Source: a bacterium (GTDB lineage: Bacteria > Myxococcota_A > Bradymonadia > REDH01). From it: 58,345 nt of DNA. Below, piece after piece: positions 25,585 to 33,605 of this stretch; the stretch's first letter is position 1; each line of letters begins with the position of its first letter. The stretch spans positions 1-58,345 of the forward strand of contig JAUICO010000015.1 in NCBI GenBank assembly GCA_030427825.1, in the 5' to 3' direction. The notes under the pieces are model-generated. The model did not search any database. It saw only the letters and a list, made by a program, of their open reading frames with translations, and was not told where the DNA came from. The position numbers and the translations under genes were made by a program.

Positions 25585-26883
25585 TCAGGTCAGCCGGTGG
25601 AGGCGAAGCGCTCTTGCGATATTCGGGTGCTCAATTCCCAGACACCGATCGAGCACAAGGCCCCCCAGGTCATAGTCGCCGGGCGGCACCGTCTGAAGGT
25701 CGGCCGCCGTGATGAGTCTGCAGATCTCGTTGATTTCTGCGGCCACCGCGTCCGCGTCTGGGAGCACGAGTCGCTGCCTGCAGTCTTCAAAGTATGTGTC
25801 GAGCGTCTCTCGGAGCGCATCGGGCAGGGCGGTTTCTTCAACGGCGCAGAGTCGGTGTAGATGCGGCAGGACCCGGGTTCCCTTCGAGTCGAAGTGTTTG
25901 TCGGTCCACTCAATGAAGTTGAAAGCGAGGTACTCGTAGCCCGTCTCCCCCGTCGCCAGCAGCACAAAGTACACGCTGCGGACGAGGCCTTCGATCCATC
26001 GACGGGCGCCTCGCTCCACGATCTGGCGCCGAACAGACTCCGCCACGCTGCGCTCGAAGAAGTCTCCGACGGGGCGCCAGCGTCGTGGCGGTATCGTCCG
26101 GAGCAGCGCGCGGTCGGGGTTGTCTGAGTCGCCGCCCAGCTGTGCGTCGTGCCACAGCGCGACCTCGGCGTCGTGGCGCGCCAGAATGTTGATACGAATG
26201 CCCGTCTGTTCAGCGAGCGCGCTGAAGGTGGCCTGCACCAGGCCATCGCCATCGCCATTGTGGCCGTCATCGCTGTCGTTCGCCGTGGCTTCGCTGCCCG
26301 TAATATCGTCAGCACGGCTGACCGTGATCGTAACAGGGTCTGCTCCGCGTCCGGACTCACTGAGCAGCTTGAAGATCATCTCTTCATAAAAGATGTTCTT
26401 CTCGTTGTTTCTGCGTGTGTGCGCGTCCGTCTCGAAGAGGTTCAGCAGCAGCCGCGCCTGCGAGAAACGCGAGCTCCCGAAAGAGCGTTCGATCGAAGCA
26501 AGCACGGTGTTTGCTTCTTCGCGAAGCGTCTCGGCCGCGAAACAGTAGGCGTAGAGGAGTCGTCGTGGCGCGGCGAGATCGTTGGATTCAAACTGCAGCG
26601 CCGGCGCGAGCATGTCGTTCTTCAGGAGCAGGTCGGTCCAGGGCCGCACGAAATGCACAAGCCGCTCCATGTCCCGCGTCGGCACCCGAGGCGCGCCATC
26701 CTTCTCTTCGATGTCGACGATGCCGAGGTACACCGCGTCGCGAGTGGACAGCGAAGAGTCTCGCTCCAGGTGGCGCTTTGCGATCGGGGCCGCACGCGCC
26801 AGCAGATTTTCGGTCCACGTACCCGGACGCTGATTCCCATCTGCGTCGATGAGCCCAAACTTGCTGAGAATTCGTCGAAACAC
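25585..26883 (-). CDS. Unrecognised 432-residue protein, operon partner of the TPR protein
   Basis: A soluble, mixed alpha/beta protein with no signal peptide, no membrane segment and no motif I recognise. There is a notable acidic run of Asp/Gly/Asn near residues 200-215 (D-S-D-D-G-H-N-G-D-G-D-G), perhaps a flexible linker between an N-terminal helical domain (1-175) and a C-terminal helical domain (220-432). The C-terminal part contains W/F/Y-rich helices such as Y-F-V-L-L-A-T and F-N-F-I-E-W. The start is GTG 26883 with GGAG upstream. It is 86 bases after the AgmX-like gene and 5 bases before the giant TPR gene. Likely acts with those two; function unknown. Confidence 0.78.
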   Translation of the reverse strand: MFRRILSKFGLIDADGNQRPGTWTENLLARAAPIAKRHLERDSSLSTRDAVYLGIVDIEEKDGAPRVPTRDMERLVHFVRPWTDLLLKNDMLAPALQFESNDLAAPRRLLYAYCFAAETLREEANTVLASIERSFGSSRFSQARLLLNLFETDAHTRRNNEKNIFYEEMIFKLLSESGRGADPVTITVSRADDITGSEATANDSDDGHNGDGDGLVQATFSALAEQTGIRINILARHDAEVALWHDAQLGGDSDNPDRALLRTIPPRRWRPVGDFFERSVAESVRRQIVERGARRWIEGLVRSVYFVLLATGETGYEYLAFNFIEWTDKHFDSKGTRVLPHLHRLCAVEETALPDALRETLDTYFEDCRQRLVLPDADAVAAEINEICRLITAADLQTVPPGDYDLGGLVLDRCLGIEHPNIARALRLHRLT

Positions 26884-26969
26884 TCTCGTCCGGTCTCCGC
26901 CTTGAGGCTGTCACCACCCCAGGCACGCTACCTGTGAGCGAGCCTCTGAACAACCCCGGCGAGAGCCGA

Positions 26970-29261
26970 CTACTCTACGATGTACGTACGGACGATCGTC
27001 GCCGCGTCGCCGCTGAACGACCCGAATCGCCACCGACCGCGATGGGAGTTCAGACACGCGGAAAACGCCGTATCGCGAATGTCGCGGGGCAACCGCACCC
27101 GGGAGACCGCGCCGCTGGGCTCCACAGTGAGTCGAACCTCTACACGAGAGCGTCCGAGCCGTCCCTCGGCGGCGTGATGACGTTGTGCACACCGTCGCAC
27201 CGAGTCGCTGACGAAGCTACGAAGACCGGCGGCGAAGTGTGACGCACCGGGCCCGCTTGAAGCGGAACCGGCCTGCGCCGCCCCGAGATCCGTCGGACGT
27301 GCGAATCCGGGATTCTGCTGCTGCAGGATCGCTTCCCGTTCATCTGCAGCAACATCGGAGCCGGAGGAGTCGTCGACGCTGTGGATACGGTGGCGCGAGG
27401 AAGATCCCCTGCGATCATTCCGATCGGGTACCTCGACCTCGATCTCCGCGTCAGCCAGCTCCTGAGTACGCCGATATGCGGCTGCGATCGCGAGCTCGTG
27501 TGCCTCTCCGACGAGCCCGTCAGCGCGACCTCCCGCCGCTGCCGTGTTCTCGCTGATCCGCCGTTCGTTGACAGCGTTGTTCTCTGGGGGCGGTTCGTAT
27601 TCTTCGACCTCGGCAACCCGGGTCGGCGCCTCCTTCTTCCCACCGCCGGACGCCGCGGCGATAATCACCACGCCTACGATCAAGAGCAACAGAAGGGCGA
27701 GCATTATTCGTTTTCGGGACTGCTTCTTTCCCTGTTCAAGCTGAAACACCAGCGACTTGCTGGCGGCCATCTCGCCGGCGTCATGCTCCAGGCTCGGGGC
27801 CTGCATTGGAACGTGCTCAACTTCGCTATGCAACGGATCTCCCAGATCCGAAGCGTCCGCAAAGTTGAGCTCAAGGTCCATCGACGCGTCGCTACCGCCA
27901 TCATGGTCGACGGGCGTGATCGCGTCGTCGTCGACGTCATCCGGCGTCGCCGCCTCAGTGGCGAAGTCGCTGAAGAGGCCATCCCCGGCGTCGCTGCTGC
28001 CCGGGCTTGCGACCTTCCTGTCCGCTTCTCTGACACCCGCGAAGAGCGAATCGCCCGGCACTGCCGCATGGGCGCCCGAGACGAGGTCATTCAACGCCTT
28101 CGCGATATCGTCTTCCGTGAAGTCGAGATCTGCAGGATCCGTGTCCAGGTGCGCCGCGGCATGGGACCCCGACACGCCGGCCACAGCCGCGTTCAGTGAT
28201 TCGGCCGCCGCCTCAACCGCCGCGGCTTCCCCTGCTGCGGCCTCCGCCGACTCGGCATCCTGCGCCGCTGCTGCTGCTGCGGCTTCTGCTTCTGCCGCCG
28301 CAGCGACCGCCGCCTCTGCCGCCGCTGCCGCCTTCTGAGCGGCGTCGTGTGCCGCCGCCTCCGCCGCCGCTGCTTCCGCCGCCAGCAGCTCTTCTGCGGC
28401 CGCTTCTGCCGCTGCTGCTTCTGCTGCTGCTTCTGCTGCCGCTGCGTCCGCTGCCGCCTTCTCCGCAGCCATCGCTTCTTCCGCCGCCGCGAGCTCGGCC
28501 GCCGCCTCTGCCGCCGCCGCTTCCGCCGCCGCCGCTTCTGCCGCCGCCGCTTCGGCCAAGGCCGCCTTCGCCTGCTCCGCGGCGCTCTTTGCAGCTGCGT
28601 CTTTCGCCGCTGCGTCTCTCGCAGCCGCATCTGCGACCGCGTGTGCGCGCGCTTCCAGTTGTTCGGCGCTCGGCTTCTCTACGCCCGCAAAGAGCGCGTC
28701 GACGTCGCCCATGTCAGACAGGGCGGCGTCCAGCGACCCGGAGTCTCCTGTCGCAGCGGCCGGCGCCGCCTCACCCGTGTCTGCGACGATGCTCGGCATC
28801 GCGATCGTCCGCAGGGCGCGCTTGCCGATCTGTTCGGCCTGCGCCGCCGCGATCGCCACCTTGTAAATCGGAACGCTGGTGGCGGGCTTCCACTCGGCGA
28901 AGCCGGCGTGCCAGACATAGGCCTCATCGCCGATATCGCCGCTCTGCATCCGCGCGAGGAGCTCGTCCTGACTGTAGGGGCCGAAGGACTGCCCGTTTAA
29001 GGCAAAGTGCCACTCGATGTTGTCGTTGCCGTCGCCGGCCGTCTCAGCTGCCGCCCGGACGGCCGCTGCGTTCTGTGAGGCCACCGCGCGAAAGGCGCCG
29101 GTCGCTCGTGTTCCGTCACCTGTCGCGGGGGTCGCAGCGCGGGCTTCGCGAACCGTGAAGATGTGGCTACAGCGCTTGCAACGAACCTTCACCGCCTTTC
29201 CGCGGACACGTTCGTCAGGGATATGATAGCGTGCACCGCACGCATCGCAGACGGCTTTCAT
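26970..29261 (-). CDS. AgmX/GltJ-like envelope protein: zinc ribbon, GYF domain, Ala-rich region, membrane segment, AgmX C-terminal domain
   Basis: A 763-residue protein. A zinc ribbon at 1-35 (Cys5, Cys8, Cys28, Cys31) is followed by a GYF_2 domain (about 80-130, E-W-H-F-A-L-N-G-Q-S-F-G-P-Y), a 150-residue Ala/Glu low-complexity stretch, an acidic linker, one membrane segment (about 540, L-A-L-L-L-L-L-I-V-G-V-V-I-I) and a C-terminal domain (S-D-S-V-R-R-C-A-Q-R ... A-C-L-N-S) of the AgmX/PglI kind found in myxobacterial secretion and motility proteins. The same order is seen in GltJ (AgmX) of Myxococcus xanthus, whose zinc ribbon and GYF bind the polarity switch MglA and AglZ; that role is established there and only inferred here. 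I chose ATG 29261, which puts the zinc ribbon at the start. Confidence 0.9.
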   Translation of the reverse strand: MKAVCDACGARYHIPDERVRGKAVKVRCKRCSHIFTVREARAATPATGDGTRATGAFRAVASQNAAAVRAAAETAGDGNDNIEWHFALNGQSFGPYSQDELLARMQSGDIGDEAYVWHAGFAEWKPATSVPIYKVAIAAAQAEQIGKRALRTIAMPSIVADTGEAAPAAATGDSGSLDAALSDMGDVDALFAGVEKPSAEQLEARAHAVADAAARDAAAKDAAAKSAAEQAKAALAEAAAAEAAAAEAAAAEAAAELAAAEEAMAAEKAAADAAAAEAAAEAAAAEAAAEELLAAEAAAAEAAAHDAAQKAAAAAEAAVAAAAEAEAAAAAAAQDAESAEAAAGEAAAVEAAAESLNAAVAGVSGSHAAAHLDTDPADLDFTEDDIAKALNDLVSGAHAAVPGDSLFAGVREADRKVASPGSSDAGDGLFSDFATEAATPDDVDDDAITPVDHDGGSDASMDLELNFADASDLGDPLHSEVEHVPMQAPSLEHDAGEMAASKSLVFQLEQGKKQSRKRIMLALLLLLIVGVVIIAAASGGGKKEAPTRVAEVEEYEPPPENNAVNERRISENTAAAGGRADGLVGEAHELAIAAAYRRTQELADAEIEVEVPDRNDRRGSSSRHRIHSVDDSSGSDVAADEREAILQQQNPGFARPTDLGAAQAGSASSGPGASHFAAGLRSFVSDSVRRCAQRHHAAEGRLGRSRVEVRLTVEPSGAVSRVRLPRDIRDTAFSACLNSHRGRWRFGSFSGDAATIVRTYIVE
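28193..28570. repeat. GCC/GCT-rich low-complexity tract encoding Ala/Glu repeats
   Basis: Within the AgmX-like gene, about 380 bases are built from alternating GCC/GCT/GCA Ala and GAA/GAG Glu codons on the minus strand. It encodes runs of the type E-A-A-A-A-E. It is likely a flexible or helical linker between the cytosolic GYF domain and the membrane segment. The tract creates long spurious open frames on the plus strand with Pro/Leu-rich translations. Confidence 0.85.
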
Positions 29262-29403
29262 TCTGCTCTTTCTCGTGTAGCGAGCGCGTGACGGTGGGTT
29301 GTCCGCAATCGGGCGCCCCCTCCTGGGTCCGCGCCAGGAGCGGGTCGGGTAGCATTCCGACCCCTGATCAGCAAGGACCACACAGTCAGGCCTGACCCGC
29401 TGC

Positions 29404-30579
29404 ATGCACCATCAAGACTGTTCAAAAGCATGGTCCCTCTACGTCCATGTCCCATTCTGCGAGCGTCACTGCCCCTATTGTGACTTCACTGTCGTCGTGA
29501 CCGCCACGGTACCTCATCGGCGCTTCGGCGCCGCGCTTAAGGAAGAACTCGAGGAACGTGCAGACAACTGGCCGCAGCATAGACCTGCCTCAATCTACTT
29601 CGGTGGCGGAACACCGAGCGCCTGGGACGCCGGCGAGCTGCAGGCGTTTCTTCACGCTGTCAAACGACGCTACGGGCCAATCGATCTCTGTGAAGTGACC
29701 GTAGAAGCGAACCCGGAGCATGTGAATGAGCACCTGGTTCACAACCTGCGTGACGCCGGTGTGAACCGGATCAGCCTCGGCGTGCAGAGCTTCAACGATC
29801 GGGTAGCTTCTATCCTCGGGCGCGCTCACGACGGTGCCGCCGCGGTACGAGCGACCGAAATCGCCACTGCCGCGTTTGATCACGTGTCAGTAGACCTGAT
29901 CCACAGCGTGCCGGGACAGACGATGGACGACTTCGATCGCGACATCGAAGTGGCAGGTGCGCTCAAGATCGACCACGTGTCCGCCTACGAGCTGGCGATC
30001 GAGCCGAAGACCTCATTCGAGCGAAGAGCCCGCGCCGGCCTGCTGCAGGTCGCGACGGAGTCGACGATGGTCGAGATGGATCGACGCAGTGAGGCGCTCC
30101 GCCGTTACGGCTTCACGCGATACGAGCTGTCGAGCTTCTCACGCTGGGACGGCGCGTCGCGACACAATCAAGGGTACTGGTCAGGGCGCCCCTACCTGGG
30201 ACTCGGCCCCGGCGCGCATTCGTTCCGGCCTGTAGACGGCGGCCACTGGATACGATCCTGGAACACGCGGTCAACACGACGCTATCTGGACGGGCAGCGG
30301 CGCGGGGAGACCGAACTGATCGACGGGCCAACGCGGGCGCTTGAACTTGTGATGGCCGGCCTGCGCACCGCGAGAGGTGTCGCGGTCGCCGATATCGCCC
30401 GGATCGATAGCGTCGGAGCATCGGTACTGCGCGAGCACGCCCGGGGATGGAGCCGCGAGGGCTACGGCGACTGGGACGGGACGCGATTCAGGCCGAACCG
30501 GGTGGGATTTCTGGTCTCAGAGGGCCTGACCGTCGCATGGCTGCAGTCCCGAGACACCCGGCGGCAAGAAAGCGGGTAG
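29404..30579 (+). CDS. hemW: HemW-type radical SAM heme chaperone
   Basis: A 391-residue radical SAM protein. The cluster motif is C19-E-R-H-C23-P-Y-C26-D-F28, so CX3CX2C is followed by Phe rather than the Cys of HemN; this is the HemW form, which binds heme and does not do coproporphyrinogen oxidation. G-G-G-T-P-S and V-T-V-E-A-N-P-E are the family's SAM-binding motifs, and L-G-L-G-P-G-A-H-S is the C-terminal signature. The start ATG 29404 lies 142 bases from the divergent AgmX-like start; no strong ribosome site. grpE follows in 90 bases. Many genomes keep hemW beside the grpE/dnaJ heat-shock genes. Confidence 0.93.
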   Translation: MHHQDCSKAWSLYVHVPFCERHCPYCDFTVVVTATVPHRRFGAALKEELEERADNWPQHRPASIYFGGGTPSAWDAGELQAFLHAVKRRYGPIDLCEVTVEANPEHVNEHLVHNLRDAGVNRISLGVQSFNDRVASILGRAHDGAAAVRATEIATAAFDHVSVDLIHSVPGQTMDDFDRDIEVAGALKIDHVSAYELAIEPKTSFERRARAGLLQVATESTMVEMDRRSEALRRYGFTRYELSSFSRWDGASRHNQGYWSGRPYLGLGPGAHSFRPVDGGHWIRSWNTRSTRRYLDGQRRGETELIDGPTRALELVMAGLRTARGVAVADIARIDSVGASVLREHARGWSREGYGDWDGTRFRPNRVGFLVSEGLTVAWLQSRDTRRQESG

Positions 30580-30669
30580 ACGCAGCGCCACCGGTGCACA
30601 TATTTCCGCAGCTTCGACCTCAGAATCCCGTCGGTCGCCGTCACCCGACCCATCGGCAGAGAGAGATAA

Positions 30670-31293
30670 ATGAGTCAGGATGATTCCCAGCAAAACGATT
30701 CAGCACCGGTTCAGCCTCTGCCCAACGGCGCGGCGGCGGACGCCGGGGAGTCCGCACCGCCCGAAAGCGGCGATGACGCGGCTGCCACCGAACCCGTGGC
30801 CGAAGTGGACCCGCTGACCCGCGCTCAGGAGGATGCTGCGGAGTACAGGGAACGATGGGTGCGCAAGACGGCGGAGTTCGAGAACCTGCGCCGCCGCACG
30901 CAGCGAGAGCGCGAGGAGCAGCGCAAGTACGCCGCCGAGTCGGTGCTCAAAGAGTTTGTGACAGTCGCTGACGATCTGGATCGCGCGCTCGAGCACGCCG
31001 GAAACGACGCGTCCTTCGACGCTCTCCGCGAGGGCGTCGATATGGTGACTAAGAAAGTCGACGCGCTCCTACAGCGCTTTGGTGTGACCGCTATCAGCGC
31101 GATGGGAGAGCCCTTCAACCCCGAGCTTCACGAGGCAATTCAGAAGGTGGAGGATCCGAGCGTCCCCAACAACACCGTCGTCACCGAGTACCAGCGCGGG
31201 TATCGTCTGCACGACCGTCTGTTGCGGCCTTCGATGGTCGTGGTCTCCGGTGGAGGCCCGGAGCGTGACGCGGATGACGGCGATGGAGAGTAA
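30670..31293 (+). CDS. grpE: Nucleotide exchange factor GrpE
   Basis: Co-chaperone that swaps ADP for ATP on DnaK in the cytosol. 207 residues with the usual acidic disordered N terminus (1-50), a long coiled coil (about 55-120, with E-F-E-N-L-R-R-R-T) and the C-terminal beta domain with the signature F-N-P-E-L-H-E-A-I-Q-K-V and V-V-T-E-Y-Q-R-G-Y. The ribosome site GAGAGA precedes ATG 30670. Its coding end is 17 bases from the dnaJ-like gene. DnaK is not in this window. Confidence 0.96.
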   Translation: MSQDDSQQNDSAPVQPLPNGAAADAGESAPPESGDDAAATEPVAEVDPLTRAQEDAAEYRERWVRKTAEFENLRRRTQREREEQRKYAAESVLKEFVTVADDLDRALEHAGNDASFDALREGVDMVTKKVDALLQRFGVTAISAMGEPFNPELHEAIQKVEDPSVPNNTVVTEYQRGYRLHDRLLRPSMVVVSGGGPERDADDGDGE

Positions 31294-31310
31294 CACCCGA
31301 GGCCCGATTC

Positions 31311-32240
31311 GTGACGGTCAACTACTACAAGCTGCTCAGCGTGCCGCGCAGCGCGAGCGCTGAGGACTTGAAGAAGGCGTGGCGCCGCGAGGCGCTGCGA
31401 TTTCACCCGGACCAGAATCCCGATGATCCGGTAGCCGAAGAGCGCTTCAAGCGTCTCAATGAGGCGTACAACACTCTTATCGACCCGTCGCGACGCCGCC
31501 TCTACGACCTGTACGGCACCGGTGATATTCGCCAGGTGCGTCACGTCCGCATGCGCCGTGAGAGCGCCGTGTTCTCGTTCATTCGCACCGCAGCGTCTGC
31601 CGCCCAGCAGCGAATGCGAGCAGAATCCGGCGACGACATCCGGCTGACCAGCACGATCCCATTCGTAGATGCCGCGCGCGGGTGCGTGCGGGTCTTTGAG
31701 CTGCCGCGCCGAAAGACTCCGAACAGCGAGCACACGGTGATGCGGCGCCTGGAGTTCACGATTCCCGCCGGCGTGATGGACGGACAGCGCCTGCGGTGGC
31801 GCGGTGAAGGCGGCCCGGGAATCTACGGCGGGCGGCACGGTGACCTGTACGTCCGGGTTCGCGTCGAGGCGCACCCATTCTTTTCCCGCTCCGGCTACGA
31901 CGTGGTCTGCCCCCTGCCACTGACCCTGTTGGAGCTGACCCGCGGAGGCAGCGTCCAGGTGCCGACGATCAGGGGACCTGCGACGCTGGCAGTTCCGGCC
32001 GGCGTTGAGGTTGGATCCGAGCTGCGAATCGCCGGCGCCGGCCTTCCACGCAGAGGCGCCGACGCCCAGGGCGCAGCGGGTGACGCCGTGTTTCGAGTCA
32101 CGATGGACCTTCCGCGCGTTCCCGACGAAGCGCAGATTGCCGCCCTGGGAGCCGCCGATGAGCTGCTCCGAGACCGAAGGGACAGCCGACGCGCCGCCTT
32201 TGAAGCGCTGGTCGCCGAGTGTGACCATGACGCGGACTGA
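31311..32240 (+). CDS. DnaJ/CbpA-type J-domain protein without zinc finger
   Basis: A 309-residue J-protein. The J-domain (4-70) has H32-P-D34 and the usual K-K-A-W-R-R-E-A-L-R-F. No G/F-rich part with the CxxCxGxG zinc repeats, so it is like CbpA (type B). A substrate-binding C-terminal domain runs 105-285 (E-F-T-I-P-A-G-V-M-D-G-Q; L-Y-V-R-V-R-V-E-A-H-P-F-F-S-R). The start GTG 31311 has CGAGG upstream. It overlaps the next gene's start at 32227. It probably works with the DnaK served by the adjacent GrpE. Confidence 0.93.
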   Translation: MTVNYYKLLSVPRSASAEDLKKAWRREALRFHPDQNPDDPVAEERFKRLNEAYNTLIDPSRRRLYDLYGTGDIRQVRHVRMRRESAVFSFIRTAASAAQQRMRAESGDDIRLTSTIPFVDAARGCVRVFELPRRKTPNSEHTVMRRLEFTIPAGVMDGQRLRWRGEGGPGIYGGRHGDLYVRVRVEAHPFFSRSGYDVVCPLPLTLLELTRGGSVQVPTIRGPATLAVPAGVEVGSELRIAGAGLPRRGADAQGAAGDAVFRVTMDLPRVPDEAQIAALGAADELLRDRRDSRRAAFEALVAECDHDAD

Positions 32241-33546
32241 AGCGGGGCGCGTGGGGGCTGCAGGCCGCGCCATGGCGTTGGCTGCCTGCCTGCCCCTCTG
32301 GTGCATCGCGTCGCCTGCTCCGGCGCAGGAGCGGGGCGCAGGTTCGGTGGTGTTGGGGGTCGAAGACGAAGCACCCGAGGCGGTGTCACAGCCGCCGGCC
32401 GCAGTGGAAGTGCGGCGTGCGGACCTCGTTGTCCTCGCTCCGCGCACAGGTCGCTGGCGCAGCGTCGGCCGCGGCGTTGAGCGCGCCGTGCGCGTCGCGT
32501 TGCAGACATCGCCGGAGCTGGTCGTCGAGTACGTCGACACCGCAGAGGACCCCCTGGCCGCCGCCGTCGCCGCCGCCGCGCTGCACCCGAGAGTGGTGCT
32601 GGGCCCGGTCGGCGTCGAGGAAACGAGAGCCGTTGTAGACGCTGAACTCATCGACGCGCCGTTGTTCGTGCTCTCACCGGAGCGGGGTATCGAGGACCCC
32701 GCCCGGCGCGTTTATCGACTGCGGACTGCCGCATCCGAGCAGGCGGCGGCCCTCGCCGAGCTTCTGATCGATGAGGAGTTCAGCGGTCGCGTCGCCATTG
32801 TCGCGCCCGACGACGATTGGGGGCGTGACGCCGTCGCCGGATTTACCGCCACTGCAGAGGATGGAGCCTACACCGTCTCTGCGACCGTTCTCTTTGACGC
32901 CGGCGAGCGTGACGCCCGCGATGCGATTCAGCAGCTGACCGGACGCCGGGCCCTCAGACTGGATGGGACATCGTCGCCGTGGACTCGCGGGCCGGCGGTT
33001 GAGCGCGGCAGTTATGGAGGACGCGCGCGGCGTCCCGATGTGGTGGTCCTCGCAGCGTGGGCTGACGAGGTCGCCGACATGCTGCCTTTTCTCGCCTACC
33101 GAGGCTGGATTGAAGAAGGCACAAGCCGGGGAGCTCGATTGCTGGGGACCTCAGGTTGGGCGGCGGTCGAGATGGAATTTGCGGCTGACCTTGCGGCCGG
33201 CGCGCAGTTCACCCGCATATTCGCCGACAGCGATCTCAGAGGCGGCGCCGAAGCCTTCGCTCACGAGTACGAGATGATGTGGTCAGAGCGCCCATCAGAA
33301 TTCGAGGCACAGGTCTTCGATGGGGCCACGATGCTCCTCGATGCGCTGGCACGCTCGCCGCAGGCGGTGGACGAGACAATTCGCAGCGGGCGAGGTCATG
33401 ACGGTGTGTGCGGGGCGTTTTCTCTGTCGCCTGCAGGTGCACCCCTGCGCGCCCCGGCGCTGTGGACAGTCGGGGCCGACGGCCGGCCGGTGTTCGATCG
33501 CAGCCTGGCGCCGGCATCGGTTCACATCGATCCGCTCACGGAGTAG
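32227..33546 (+). CDS. Exported periplasmic-binding-protein-fold protein, LpoA/LppC or ABC-binding-like
   Basis: A 439-residue protein. A signal peptide (about 1-33, ending P-A-P-A-Q-E) precedes a type 1 periplasmic-binding fold: V-V-L-G-P-V-G-V-E-E-T, P-L-F-V-L-S-P-E and V-A-I-V-A-P-D-D-D-W-G-R-D-A-V are the classic strands and loops of amino-acid-binding proteins and LpoA-type penicillin-binding protein activators. No lipobox is evident. The start is ATG 32227, inside the last codons of the dnaJ-like gene (14-base overlap), so translation is coupled. It sits three genes upstream of a class A penicillin-binding protein on the same strand, which fits an LpoA-like role but does not prove it. 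Confidence 0.82.
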   Translation: MTRTEAGRVGAAGRAMALAACLPLWCIASPAPAQERGAGSVVLGVEDEAPEAVSQPPAAVEVRRADLVVLAPRTGRWRSVGRGVERAVRVALQTSPELVVEYVDTAEDPLAAAVAAAALHPRVVLGPVGVEETRAVVDAELIDAPLFVLSPERGIEDPARRVYRLRTAASEQAAALAELLIDEEFSGRVAIVAPDDDWGRDAVAGFTATAEDGAYTVSATVLFDAGERDARDAIQQLTGRRALRLDGTSSPWTRGPAVERGSYGGRARRPDVVVLAAWADEVADMLPFLAYRGWIEEGTSRGARLLGTSGWAAVEMEFAADLAAGAQFTRIFADSDLRGGAEAFAHEYEMMWSERPSEFEAQVFDGATMLLDALARSPQAVDETIRSGRGHDGVCGAFSLSPAGAPLRAPALWTVGADGRPVFDRSLAPASVHIDPLTE

Positions 33547-33605
33547 GGCGCACGAGTTCCGTAACGGCACGACGGGCAGGTCGGCGCAGGGCGCGAGAGG
33601 ATCAG

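Noticed and set aside
28196..29158. Pro/Leu/Arg-rich open frame on the plus strand
   Set aside because: An artefact of the GCC/GCT repeat in the AgmX-like gene.
29262..30669. CIRCE heat-shock operator before hemW/grpE
   Set aside because: No TTAGCACTC inverted repeat seen in the gaps.
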